Shown piece after piece: positions 23,855-34,386 of a DNA stretch of 64,000 nucleotides. Source of the DNA: Ilyonectria destructans (Eukaryota > Ascomycota > Sordariomycetes > Hypocreales > Nectriaceae); the NCBI GenBank assembly GCA_020740775.1, contig JAHEWK010000002.1, forward strand, positions 5,146,001-5,210,000. Direction: 5' to 3'. The notes under the pieces were generated by a model, which worked only from the letters and a program-made list of their open reading frames with translations, was not told the origin of the DNA and ran no database searches. Made by a program: the position numbers and the translations under genes. Position 1 is the stretch's first letter; each line of letters begins with the position of its first letter.

Positions 23855-24778
23855 TCATTTCTTGATTTCTTCATCCTTCACCCACTCTTCATCACCTTTC
23901 TTCCACATCCGCAAAAGCGCTTCCGCCAATTGACCCCACACACGCCGTGGCAACTCATGGCCAACATTCTCCCACAAAACGTACTCGGCGTTCTGTATCT
24001 CCTTCACCAGTGCTTGTCCGTGCTCCACTCCAAAGAACTGGTCCTTGGCGGCCTGGATCACCGTTGTGGGACAGGTGATCTCCTTGAGTAACTCCAACCA
24101 AGGCCACCCACCAAACGCTGCGGCGCCGTGATTCGGCCCCTTGGAGTACAGCGTCTTACCACGCATGTCCCGCTCTGTGCCCCGCGCGATCCCGTCCTTG
24201 GCCTTGCTTCTCTCGTCTTCGTCAGGTTGTGTTGTGAGGGCGTCGTATACTTGCATTCCATATTCGATATAGCTCTCCCTGTCCTTCACTGTGCCCGTCG
24301 GCATGGGAGAAACCCCCATGTTCAGTGAGAAAGCTGTTTCGTTGAGGGGTATGTTGGCCCTTGTACCAGGAGATGCGTACAGGAGTGTCAGGCTCCTGAC
24401 CTCTCGGCGTCTGCGCGCGGCCAGTATGGACGCCAAGTGTCCCCCCATGCTGAGACCGACGATATGGAATCCCACTGAGGGCAAACCGAGGTGGTCAACA
24501 AGCCCCTCAATGTCTCCGGCCATGTCCTCGAGGGTGTATCCGCCGGGAACCGGGAACTCGGTTGACAGGCCGGTGTCGCGGTTGTCAAAGCGGATGATGT
24601 AGTGTTGAGGGCCGCCGGCTGGGTTAAAGAGTTTGATCATATCCTCGTGCCATCCAAGCATTGAACCAGAGTGGCCGCTGATGAGGACAACAGCGGGGTT
24701 GGATGGGTCGCCAAAGGTTTGATAGCATATTCGCACGCGGGTCGAGAGGGTGACGAAAAGCTCTTCGGAGGCATCCAT
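23855..24778 (-). CDS. Alpha/beta hydrolase
   Basis: Single-exon 307-aa hydrolase resembling the aclacinomycin-methylesterase/epoxide-hydrolase type of alpha/beta fold. The oxyanion region is VVLISGHSGSMLGWHEDM, the nucleophile elbow GLSMGG (Ser), and the C-terminal catalytic His lies in NVGHELPRR. A candidate acid is the Asp of AAKDQFFG. No signal peptide is seen, so it is probably cytosolic. It converges with the P450 with about 150 bp between stop codons. Esterase or lactonase activity is inference. Confidence 0.88.
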   Translation of the reverse strand: MDASEELFVTLSTRVRICYQTFGDPSNPAVVLISGHSGSMLGWHEDMIKLFNPAGGPQHYIIRFDNRDTGLSTEFPVPGGYTLEDMAGDIEGLVDHLGLPSVGFHIVGLSMGGHLASILAARRRREVRSLTLLYASPGTRANIPLNETAFSLNMGVSPMPTGTVKDRESYIEYGMQVYDALTTQPDEDERSKAKDGIARGTERDMRGKTLYSKGPNHGAAAFGGWPWLELLKEITCPTTVIQAAKDQFFGVEHGQALVKEIQNAEYVLWENVGHELPRRVWGQLAEALLRMWKKGDEEWVKDEEIKK

Positions 24779-25429
24779 TTTCTGGGCAGGTTGGTTTCTG
24801 TAACAAAAATCGGGTTGATTCGTCGACTACACAAGTGTGCAATGCTGAAAGGTCTGAACTTCGGAACACGTTGCGAGTTGACTGTTGCCTGCTCACCGCA
24901 GATGTAAGCGCTATTCCCTCTCGTACAAGTCACATGATTCCATTCCTTGTCGCCCCACAGTTTCGAGTGAAGATTGTATTCTATTTGTTTCATGTTCACT
25001 TATAGCCTTGTTACAATTATGTCAAGTTAATACCGGCCGGTTTAAACCCGTACACCAAATAGCACGTACACTAAGTACAACACAATGACTAATCACTTAA
25101 ACCCTAACTTATCTAGTGACAATGGGTCTGTCCTGAGATCTACTGTAAGTCGACTCTTACTGAGAGGATTGGGACGTTGTTCCTCAGTCTGGTTGTTCCT
25201 GGGCACAGTCACCTGCGAGAATCGATACAATTTATGGGCCGGTGTTCTGCCCCAATACACCGCTTATGTCGCAGCGCATTTGGTCCCGTCTGTCTCCAAG
25301 GATTAGTAATCTACCTGATGAGTTGGACAGATTCTCAAATGGCTGCCTGGAGAGCGCAAGAAACTAACATTGGAACCTAACATGAGAGCCGAACACTAGA
25401 CTCATCCAGGCGATAACGCAAGCTGCAAA
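24779..25429. other. Intergenic region between divergent hydrolase and F-box/ankyrin genes
   Basis: About 650 bp expected to carry both promoters. Short frames only; no motif stands out. Confidence 0.5.
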
Positions 25430-27676
25430 ATGAGCATTGAAACCCTACCAGTCGAGATTCTTACTGAAATCTCAACGCATTTGGCTTACCGCGATGTTGC
25501 TGCTTGGCTTATCACCAACCGCCAATTTGAGAAGCGCATCACACCTATTCTATATAGAAAAGCCGAGTCGTACAGGTCAATTTTCGCTGCGGAAGATGAA
25601 CCACACGACTCGGGACAGGACGCATCACCAAGTACAAATGTCCGCCGGCCGTACATCCTGGCCTGGGCTGCGAAGCATGGGCACATTAGCACCATCAACA
25701 AGATTCTAGCCATCGAAGACATTGCACCCTTCATCAACAGGGCAACCCCGATATGTGACTCGGACTATGAGCTTGGCAATCTAGGGCTGGCGCCTCTGCA
25801 TCTGGCAGCACTTCACAGCCACCCTGATGTTATCGACTTGCTTGTCCAACTAGGGGCTGATGTGGATACAACTATCCAAGACTTCATACGCCCCATCTAT
25901 CTGGCCCGTCACGAGGCAACGGTCCGATGTCTTGTCCGCCATGGAAGCTCAGTTCACTCCAAAGACGCCAGTCTCACGTCGCCTCTGGCATACTCAATCT
26001 CATGTCAGGTGGAGCCATGCGTGATAGAATGCTTCCTCGAACTCGGGAGTGATCCCAATGACGCCTCTGGCATCTCCGCAGTCAACATGGCTTTGCGTGC
26101 GGGTCATCTCAAAGCCCTGGAGCTTCTTTTGAAAGCAGGATGCGATGTTTCGGATCCCTCTCCGCCCGAGGGTTCCTTAATATCCTTTGCAATCGGCCAG
26201 TTACAAGAGATGAGACCAGATATTGCCTTGGGAGCGGTACGTCTCCTGCTTGATTTCGGTGCCCCGGTAGATGGAGGGGTATTCGTGACTGTCGGTCCCC
26301 AACAAGTCCGTAGTCTACAGACTAATTTGGAATACGCGGTCAGCCATCGAAACAGGCTCGATATGGTGCGCCTCCTACTTTCCCGCGGTGCACAGGCAGA
26401 CCCGAGCCGCATTATTGAAATGCCGCCTTGGCAGTATGAAAGAATGATCTGTTCGATAACGCCGCTGTGGCGACTCATTTTTGACTATGGTTGGGCTTCA
26501 GAAGACGAACTGAACGAGAAGATATCTCTAATATCAGATTTCGTTGCGCATGGAGCCAAGGTTGATGGCCCGTTTTGGTATGCAACAGTACTCCATGTTG
26601 TCCTCGAAAAATTTCGAGGGAGGTCCGGATGGGATCGAGTGGTTTTCTGCATGCTTGACCATGGAGCAGATGGACTGGCAAGAGCCGGGGACTCAGAGAG
26701 ACGACCCCTTCATGCGTTGCTTGACCAAGAGCGGTGGGTAGCGTGGTGGGAAAACGAGCGTGTAGACTCAAAGGCATTGCTAAAAGTGGTCCAGCGGTTG
26801 CTCGACTCGGGGTCTGATGCAAGCCAGCTGGATGATAAAGGGACCTCGCCGCTGATGTTGGCTTGCTCTCTCCCTGTCACCGTCAGTGCACGTGGAATCA
26901 TCGAGCTATTGATGTCTCATGGGGCGGATGTCAACACGGTCAAAGAAGACAAATACGATCATATGACACTTCTTGACTGTATTTTGAAGTGGAGCGAAAG
27001 CGAATTCGGGGGAGAGGTATTTCAACGACTCGAAGCTATTGTTTCCACACCTGGATTTTCTACAACCTGCCATACGAGATGGGGATTTACGCCACTCCTT
27101 GAAATAGCAACCCGGGACGCTGGACACAGAAAGAAGCACAAGGCCAACCGGAGACGGATTTTGACCTTGATTCTCCAACGTGGTGATGGAACCGAAATCC
27201 ACCACAGAGTTGACCCACTTGATCGTCCTGACCTACTGAGGAGCTCCGTTACTTACCCCAGGGAAGTCATGTTTCGACAGTACCGCGGCGGCACTCTCCT
27301 GCACGTCGCAAGTAACAGCCGTGACCCGGACTTCGTGAAGCTGGTTCTCGAGAAAGGTGGCGACGTTGATATCAACAAACTCAGCAACAGTGGCCTGACG
27401 CCGCTTATGGTCCTGGCGAAGAGTGCAATAGAGGGGTTTACGAGGGTGGAGGATTTTGCCGTGATTTGGCATCTTCTCGTCAACGCCGGCGCGGATACAG
27501 CAATGGAAAATCCGATGGGAGAGACGGCGCGATGTATGTGCAAACGAGACCTGCCTGCCAAGTGGGGAGCGGAGGCTGCTATTGCAGGAACGTTGTATGC
27601 CGGTGGGAGAGCTGCTCTATTGCGGGACTGGGATTGGAGCGATGATCTTGAAGACTGGAATCAAATGTTTTTATGA
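25430..27676 (+). CDS. F-box-like and ankyrin-repeat protein
   Basis: Single-exon 748-aa protein. The first 45 residues form an F-box-like motif (ETLPVEILTEISTHL...) expected to bind Skp1. From about aa 80 onwards ankyrin repeats follow, with clear units such as LGLAPLHLAALHSHPDVIDLLVQLGADVD, GTSPLMLACSLP and SGLTPLMVLAK. It is likely an SCF ubiquitin-ligase substrate adaptor (family inference); the target is unknown. There are no introns, unlike most neighbours. It sits between the hydrolase and the zinc-cluster regulator, with 236 bp to the end of the latter, and the two genes converge. Confidence 0.88.
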   Translation: MSIETLPVEILTEISTHLAYRDVAAWLITNRQFEKRITPILYRKAESYRSIFAAEDEPHDSGQDASPSTNVRRPYILAWAAKHGHISTINKILAIEDIAPFINRATPICDSDYELGNLGLAPLHLAALHSHPDVIDLLVQLGADVDTTIQDFIRPIYLARHEATVRCLVRHGSSVHSKDASLTSPLAYSISCQVEPCVIECFLELGSDPNDASGISAVNMALRAGHLKALELLLKAGCDVSDPSPPEGSLISFAIGQLQEMRPDIALGAVRLLLDFGAPVDGGVFVTVGPQQVRSLQTNLEYAVSHRNRLDMVRLLLSRGAQADPSRIIEMPPWQYERMICSITPLWRLIFDYGWASEDELNEKISLISDFVAHGAKVDGPFWYATVLHVVLEKFRGRSGWDRVVFCMLDHGADGLARAGDSERRPLHALLDQERWVAWWENERVDSKALLKVVQRLLDSGSDASQLDDKGTSPLMLACSLPVTVSARGIIELLMSHGADVNTVKEDKYDHMTLLDCILKWSESEFGGEVFQRLEAIVSTPGFSTTCHTRWGFTPLLEIATRDAGHRKKHKANRRRILTLILQRGDGTEIHHRVDPLDRPDLLRSSVTYPREVMFRQYRGGTLLHVASNSRDPDFVKLVLEKGGDVDINKLSNSGLTPLMVLAKSAIEGFTRVEDFAVIWHLLVNAGADTAMENPMGETARCMCKRDLPAKWGAEAAIAGTLYAGGRAALLRDWDWSDDLEDWNQMFL

Positions 27677-27912
27677 TAGTACTAGGGAGGAGTTTCTTTC
27701 GAGGTATTATTAGGCTGAGTGCTCCGAGGCTCATTTACTAGAATTGAGTTCAACCTGATATCATCCAAAATGTGAGCAGATAGATCAAAGGAACATAATA
27801 GAGGTTGGCCCGAACTAACCATCTCATAATCTGCAGCTCACGTGGCCATGCACCCGATGGTCAACATGTGTCTCAATAATGTATGATCATTTGAATTATT
27901 GCACTAGTTTAG

Positions 27913-30868
27913 CTACATGTCCGAGACTTCCTCTGTATTTGAAGTGTCATCCATACATAATCCAAAGTCTGTGCTAGGAAGCGGGGATAAATCGCTCCAG
28001 TTGATATCAGTGTCTATCAGCTCTAACAAGAAATCTTCCGTGTCGAGGTTAAAGAAGTTGAGGGGCTCCGTAGTCTGAGAATCGCCTTCAGAACCGTTTC
28101 CATGCTGAAAAGCAATATTCGGTAATGAAGGGTCGAAACTGAAGCTCAAGTCTCGCTGGTTCAGATGAGCCGTACCTAGCAGTTCTGTATGCTCAAACGG
28201 AAGTCCCTCCCCGAGGTTGTCAGCCGTAACATCAGCTGGGCAAACTGCTGACACCAGCGAAGTCGGGGTTTTCGAAACAACATCCTGGGCGCATTTGGAA
28301 AGATCGCGCACAAATCGAAATGACATTGAAGCGCCAGTTGCCAGTTCCACGCGACTAAAGTAGCCTGTGGCGATGTCCAGGAGCGCAAGATCTGCTTGAA
28401 CGGTTGGTAGCTTCGGAAAGCGAAGAATATGAATGAATAGATTGAGTATGGCGATCAAGGGGTAATAGAATGACAACCTGGAATCGATTAACAAAGAGTA
28501 CGAGTATTAGCAAGCTGACTTTGGATTTTGGAGTGATGTGATATGTGCCAAGAATCTATTTATCGAGAGGGAACTCGGGACCTACCAAACAGGCGTAGCG
28601 CAGTCAATGTCAATAAAATGTGTCAATTTAATAATTGCTCGCGCTGCGATCATCACCAGTAGTGTACTTCTCTGAGACTGGCTTTCGTAAAGCGCGGTAT
28701 TCTTAGGCCTTAGGCTTTTAGCCAGCCATGGCCAAGCAAATGATGAATTTAGCGCAATTATGGTGCCATGGAGTGCGTAGTGAATGTAGATGGTTTGGTT
28801 AATGTGCAGCTTTATGCTGGTGGTTGATGTTCGCTTCAAGTCAGGACCTGGGCGGAGAGGTGCTGGGAGGGAGTGAATCCATCCTGTCAATTGATCGTTG
28901 AGACTTTGCAATTTTCGAATGGATTCACGAAGGGTAACGTTGTCGCTCTGGAATGTTGATAACCAGTGCGTCACTTCGGAGGATAGACGAGCGTGGTGAA
29001 CAACCTTCGATAACCAGACACCTTCAAGCCCGCTTTGGACTGGGAATTCAGGCAAGGTACATGTGATATCGCTGTCATCTATTGCCTAGAAATACTTTAG
29101 CTCGACAATACGTTGCCATTCATCTGATACTCATACCGATGGCCGCCCAGCACGTAATGATATGTGCTTATCATACGCATATATTGTCCAGAAGAGAAGA
29201 CTTCTCTGTGCTCTCTGAGCTTTGGATAGGTTCCAGCTGGATGGAGGGTCTCGATGTAGCCCTTGGGACTGCGCCAGACGAGACGCACTTGCACAGAGCA
29301 TGTATTGCAAGTTAGGACTCCCAAGTCCCTCTACAAACATGGCCTATTGTACAGAATTAGCATCCTTCCAAATGCAAAGATTCGAAGTTACAAATGAAAG
29401 ACGGCTTTACGTACCATCGCAATCAACGCTTGTACACCTAAGATCTCGACCCTTGAGAAGAGGATCTCAGAGTATACAGCCATGGCGTTTTCAAAATAGG
29501 GCCAGCATTGGGATTGGATATGAGAGAAACTGAGCTGATCCGGGTTGTTGTTGAGTAACTGTCGTCTTCCAGCCGCGTATACCGTATTACGGAGTGCGTA
29601 CCAAGCCGGGTCATCAATTGACTTCTCGTCTTTATTGAAAGTCCCACGCAGGCGAGCTTCAAACACAGGACGGTTTATAACACGAAACACTGAGTCAGCC
29701 TGTTGAAAATACGCTGCAATCCGAGAGTATAGTCAGTAAAACAATAGAACCTTGAACGAGGAGAGGCTTTAACTACCTTCGTAATACATCCATGCTGTCT
29801 CAAAATTCGGCTCAGGGGCTCTCTTCGAGCTAAACCCCTTGCCCAACGTTAGTTGGCTGATGATCATGGACGCGATTGATGCGCTGAGATCAGAATAGCA
29901 TGTATTCCCTGTTTGCTGAACTACCCAGTCAGTAGCAGCTTCCGAGCAAATCGCAATGATTGAGCTAGTCCCTGTGGCAACAGTTACCAATTCAGGTTCA
30001 TTAAGTTGGTGTTATAGGCACGATACTTACCATGGTATTCACTCCCAGTCTGCCAAGAAAACATTTTGTTAGCATAAAATTACCTTGGAACGAAAGATGG
30101 CAATTCAGTGCACAATTACATTAGGTCCAATGATTGTTCCTTCGATGCAACGATTGTCGTTGCTGAGAACTACCGAGTCTGAAGTATGGCTGTGGTAATT
30201 CTCCCAAGCCCATGTTGACCCAAGGTATGTTGTTTTATCAGTAGGTTGATCCAAAGAATCAGATGATGAACGCCTCTGTTCGTGAAGAGGTAGGGTCGGA
30301 GACCCACCGAGCCGGCCATCGGAGGCACAGCTGCTTCGGCGGCCTAAAGCCACGTATTAGATGTAATATTACCTCCATTAGGAACAAGAAATAATACCTT
30401 CTTGATTCTGTTGGTGAGTGATGGCTGATTCTGATAGGGGTCTGTGGGGAGACCTTGTGGTGGTTGTTTCGGAGGAGTCAATCGTACGGTCATCAGCTGG
30501 CTGCAATCTTCCTAATCCCAAATAAAATGTTACTATGCGCCTGCTAATGAAATTAGCGTTGGGGGGGACGATAGATACTTTTTTGTCTCCGGCGGCGTGC
30601 TTTGCTCGGGAAGATGCATTCTATTTGGCGTGGCTAGATGCACCATCAGACCTGATTACCTTCCATTTTTGTTCGGGGGTTTGGTGAGGCACAAAACCTA
30701 CTTCACAGTAGCCGCATGGGTGAGATCCGTCACCTTGATGCCCTTGGTCAACATTTATTCCAAGATTTCTTCAGCTCAGGGTCGCTCACATTTCACTTTT
30801 TTCTCTCGGCAGTGAAGACATGCAATCCGTCGGCCAGCGATTGAGGTGCTCTGGTGACTATTGGACAT
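27913..30868 (-). CDS. Zn2Cys6 transcription factor, 11 exons
   Basis: Fungal-specific binuclear zinc-cluster regulator, 762 aa. Exons: 30868-30790, 30733-30702, 30633-30579, 30511-30398, 30343-30120, 30049-30031, 29971-29777, 29713-29415, 29343-29137, 29085-28586 and 28477-27913. All joins keep frame. The zinc finger is assembled from exons 1-3: ACLHCREKKVKC, then PCGYC, then ECIFPSKARRR, giving C-x2-C-x6-C ... C-x2-C-x6-C, followed by the basic RRRQKRRLQP linker. The middle-homology (fungal_trans) domain follows: VINRPVFEARL, GLGSPNLQYMLC and the hallmark LFWTIYAYDKHISLRAGRPS. The C-terminus is acidic (DINWSDLSPLPSTDFG), a likely activation region. Exons of 19 and 32 bp make it easy to mis-annotate. 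It lies divergent to the membrane-protein gene and is a candidate regulator of the 32-38 kb genes. Confidence 0.88.
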
Positions 30869-31026
30869 AGCGCACTGCTGATTAGCCGTGGAAGAGGTAG
30901 TAGTGATTCAGAGGCAACAATGATGTGTAGATACGGTAGCCAAATTTGCTGTTGTTGATGTGGAGTTTGCCTGAGCTGGAAATGTTGTTGACCAGCTCAG
31001 CTACCCCGGATTTCGTGCCTTATGTT

Positions 31027-31040
31027 CCCCGAAAGCGGGG
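31027..31040. promoter_or_regulatory. Everted repeat CCCCG-AAAG-CGGGG
   Basis: A 5-bp stem with a 4-bp spacer, about 160 bp upstream of the regulator's start codon. Everted CGG triplets are one of the geometries used by zinc-cluster proteins. Confidence 0.35.
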
Positions 31041-31683
31041 TATGAAGGTATGCAACAGACGGTCACTAATGGCACTTGCTCCTGGGCGCTTTAACCAGAA
31101 TAGTACAAACTGCGGGGTTTTATTTCTCAAGTGTGTAGCATTGCTGGCACATGGCTTGCTTGATATCTTGACGTCAGGGAATGGTTCGAATTGCTTCTCT
31201 GCCAGTCAACTTGATCTCGCATGAAGGAGATGAATGAGTGCTATAACCAGTCCTAAAATGTGTAAAATTTGCTTCCCAACTAGAGGAGTTTGGAGTAATA
31301 TAGGATGTCCTCTTCTATCCACACAAGTGCCATGTTGTACTAAGGTGGTTTGGAGGTTCCCAAGTTTGGTCTTGCTACTCACCACTACTCACCGCATAAG
31401 CGTAATCGAGAATTGACCTGCACCAGCTGTGCAGGATATCACAAGCGTGGAATGGTAGGCTGATACAGTCATCTTGCCATTCCCCGGTAGGTTATCGACT
31501 TTGTTCTTGCATAGTTTAATCTTGAAAAGATCTCTCAAATTCTAACGGGTTGAGGTTATCTTTATGTAATGCAATGATGCTCCAAGGAGTTGACCGGAAA
31601 GGCATGATCCCAAATGGTGTCAATTAACTTCGGATTAGCATTTCTTTTGAGATGTTTCGACTGCTCCTGGGCTTTAATTGGTG

Positions 31684-31694
31684 TTCGGCCCGAA
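31684..31694. promoter_or_regulatory. TTCGG-C-CCGAA inverted repeat
   Basis: Perfect 11-bp palindrome around one central base, about 400 bp upstream of the membrane-protein gene. The same core occurs upstream of the dehydrogenase. Confidence 0.5.
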
Positions 31695-31715
31695 ACCAGG
31701 GACTAGTGCATTCTT

Positions 31716-31725
31716 TCGGCACCGA
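31716..31725. promoter_or_regulatory. TCGG-CA-CCGA inverted repeat
   Basis: CGG/CCG triplets with a 2-bp spacer, 32 bp from the previous site. A variant of the same core. Confidence 0.4.
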
Positions 31726-32090
31726 GACACTCACATCTCGGGATTCGGGGCAAGCGTGTAGCGTCACGAGGACTCTGCACCAAGCTTACAATTGGGTGGC
31801 AAATATTATGGCGCTTTGTTACGTGTAGATAGTGCATTGTGCTACTTTCTTTACATTGGATCTACAATTAGCCAGGGGAATATACCTCGGGATGCATACA
31901 GTAAATTAACGTACCGCCAATGTCAATAGTGCTCTATAAAACCGTAGATGTGTCGTCTGTCTCTTCGATTTCATCAATATCTACCCTCCAAAAACCAGTT
32001 TTATCAAACTATGCATTGAATGTTATTCAAACACACTTTTCTCTCGGAATCTTCATAAAGGCGTGATAATACATTGAGCCCCTCAACACC

Positions 32091-32885
32091 ATGGCGAATA
32101 CCTTTCAGAAAATCGATCGCTCGTTAGAGCACCTCACGACTACCGGGTGGCTCAAGCCCAAGAATTTGCACTATGCTTGCGCTTCTAGCGGTCTCATCTG
32201 CGGTACCCTCTTCTTCCTTGCCTTTATCGCATCGGATTTTCTTCCTCCGCCTCGCCCATGGTGGACGCCGGAGCGCACTGCCGAGCACTACGCCAGCCAT
32301 CAGAAAGGCGTACATGCAGGCAGCGTTCTATTGATGTTCTCGGGAACTTTCTTCTTGCCTTATACCGCCATCATATCAGACCAGATGCGCCGCATCCCCA
32401 ACATCCCCTGGGTTCTCCCACAGCTACAGCTCGCATCTGGTATTGCGTCTACGATCGGTTTCTTCATGCCCGGAATGCAACTGGCGGCGACAGCACTACG
32501 GAAAGATCGCGATCCGCACTTGATCGAGCTATCAAACGACATGTTTTGGATGTTTGCAGTAATGCCTTTCCAGACCTTTATCTTAATGTCTTGGGCTTGG
32601 TCTTACGCTATTATAATTGACAACCGACCGAAACCGTTGTATCCTAAAGCAATGGCCCTTGTCAATTTGGTGTCGCCAGCAATGTTCCTCTGGTCGGTGG
32701 CTATTCATACTACTTTGCGTGGGCCATTTGCCTGGAATGGCGCGTTGGGTTTCTGGTTGCCTCTCGTCGCATTCGGACTACAGTTCTTAGGCGACACATA
32801 CTTCTTGTTCAGGGCCATTCATCGGGATTATCTCGAAAACGATGGGGTTGATTCGTCGATCACTGAATGTAGTGAGACCATATAG
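32091..32885 (+). CDS. Multi-pass integral membrane protein of unknown function
   Basis: Single-exon 264-aa protein. At least five to six hydrophobic segments are visible: LICGTLFFLAFIASDFL, GSVLLMFSGTFFLPYTAII, LQLASGIASTIGFFM, MFWMFAVMPFQTFILMSWAW, LVNLVSPAMFLWSVAI and FWLPLVAFGLQFLGDTYFLF. There is no signal peptide and the C-tail is short and acidic. I do not recognise a named family. The ATG is preceded by CAACACC, a good fungal context. It lies between the zinc-cluster regulator and DUF3237/P450/SDR genes and has CGG-N-CCG sites upstream, so a transport or membrane-associated role in the same pathway is possible. Confidence 0.8.
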   Translation: MANTFQKIDRSLEHLTTTGWLKPKNLHYACASSGLICGTLFFLAFIASDFLPPPRPWWTPERTAEHYASHQKGVHAGSVLLMFSGTFFLPYTAIISDQMRRIPNIPWVLPQLQLASGIASTIGFFMPGMQLAATALRKDRDPHLIELSNDMFWMFAVMPFQTFILMSWAWSYAIIIDNRPKPLYPKAMALVNLVSPAMFLWSVAIHTTLRGPFAWNGALGFWLPLVAFGLQFLGDTYFLFRAIHRDYLENDGVDSSITECSETI

Positions 32886-33286
32886 AACGCGGTGCATTCG
32901 CGTAAGCTTAGTAGGATGAACTCTTGAACAACGGGTATGAATTTGATCCTAACGTTAAAATGGATGGGCAATTTTTCCCAATGGCCATGTATGTCGCTTC
33001 ATCTTAACTCAATCTAATTTGTCTACATTCGCTTTGTTTAGTGTGCTGATCACGGTAGTTTGCCAGCTGTACTATACTCACCAATACATTGCTTGATTCG
33101 TTAATCTCTAACCTGCATTCACCCAATGACCACAGGATGAGTAGATTTACATCAACTTATCACATGACCTTTTGGACCTTTTTCTTCTGAGATCAGTTTT
33201 GTTCATTCCTATGTTTATCAATGACCCAGGATGGGCAAGAATGGTTAAGTAGAGGCTAATCCTTTAGGAATCTTCGTCGAAGGAAG
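32886..33286. other. Intergenic 3' flanks between convergent genes
   Basis: About 400 bp, AT-rich, between two convergent genes. No gene seen. Confidence 0.5.
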
Positions 33287-33838
33287 CTAACCTACTCGGA
33301 ATATTCTATAGACAACCTCCACACTCCCGCTTTCTGTCACTCTAATTTTCCCCATGCCCAGGAAGACTGTTTTGTTCACCCAGCCAAGTCCCTCACTTCT
33401 GCTCGCAAGTAGAGGGGTGGTATAATAATAACCTTCCCCCCAATCCAAAGATTCCTTTTCTCCTTTCCAGAGCTGCAGCATGGGCCCATGAAAAGCTATT
33501 CTACCCTTGTACTCAATGTCGCATTGGATTTCTGGCTTCGTTCCAGGCAGAGAAGCACAAGAGACCCGCGCGTCGATGTCTGCATAATCTTGATGCAATC
33601 TCATCCAATCGCTACCAACGCTCAAGGGGATGTCTATCGTACCGTCGGCCGATTTTAGGGATCCAGTATGAACTGTAAATAATTGTAAGTGTTAGAAACA
33701 GCACATCCAGGACACAAGACACCTACCATGTGCTACACTTAAATTGGATTGCGGGCTTGATTCTGACGCAAATCCCGGCGGTCCACTTATGGTGAGGTCA
33801 AACGCGTGCGTCAGTTTGGGCTGCTCGATCGGAGCCAT
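33287..33838 (-). CDS. DUF3237-family protein
   Basis: Small probable cytosolic protein. Exon 1 is 33838-33727 and exon 2 is 33672-33287 (54-bp intron), giving 165 aa. The start MAPIEQPKLTHAF and the pattern FDLTISGPPGF ... GSLKSADG ... IDARVSCASLPG ... DIEYKGRIAFHGP ... VNKTVFLGMG match the DUF3237 beta-barrel family (moderate recognition). The molecular function of the family is not established; members occur next to oxidative enzymes. It diverges from a P450 across a promoter rich in TTCGG half-sites. Confidence 0.75.
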
Positions 33839-34386
33839 TGTGATATTTTTCCTTGGTGTGACGGCTTGTCACGGTTTCCAGGGAATCCTGATTTTGAGTA
33901 TTTGAGGTTGACTTGAAAATATACACCCTGTGATAGAGTAAAAGCAATTGACAACATCAATCCCTCCTTGACATTTGATGCGACTTAATAGAAAAACACA
34001 TAACTCGCAGGTGTGCGGGGAAGTGGACAGAGTTTCCTTTCGGCCCGCAAAGGCCGAAGCCGAATGGTCTTAGAGTAAGGACGGCACCTTCAGGAATTCC
34101 GGTGAGAATCTTTTCGGTCCTGATCTTGCCCAGTTCACCTTTCGGCCTTACATCAAAAAGCCGAGCCCGAGGAGGGTTCACGTTGTTCGGGGACGCTAAA
34201 CTCCGAAATTCCATTTACAACCCTCAAACATAAAACCGAGTGTGTTATGTACAAACCGTCAAGCCGTCCATCTAACCTTAGAGATGCAATAAGGGCTGCG
34301 CAGTTCCCATTCAGCCTATTGAATACTTCCAGACTGGGTTTCTTAGCACTTGTGAATGACTCGCCGCCAATGCTGATTGCCAGACG
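33839..34386. promoter_or_regulatory. Divergent promoter of DUF3237 and P450 genes with dense TTCGG half-sites
   Basis: 548 bp. Between about 34039 and 34205 there are several TTCGG/CCGAA half-sites on both strands, including the longer inverted repeat at 34039-34058. An 85-codon frame on the minus strand (34214-33957) overlaps these sites and has no recognisable domain; I do not call it. Confidence 0.5.
34039..34058. promoter_or_regulatory. Inverted repeat TTCGGCC-N6-GGCCGAA
   Basis: Seven-base arms with a 6-bp spacer, about 200 bp upstream of the DUF3237 start and 330 bp upstream of the P450 start. Confidence 0.5.

Larger units (their letters stand above)
30869..32090. promoter_or_regulatory. 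Divergent promoter region of the regulator and membrane-protein genes
   Basis: 1.2 kb between divergent starts. It contains the everted CCG/CGG site at 31027-31040 and two inverted CGG/CCG sites at 31684-31694 and 31716-31725. Short frames here show no coding evidence. Confidence 0.5.

Noticed and set aside
33957..34214. 85-codon minus-strand frame in the DUF3237/P450 promoter
   Set aside because: No domain or splice support, and it overlaps a cluster of regulatory half-sites; more likely promoter DNA.
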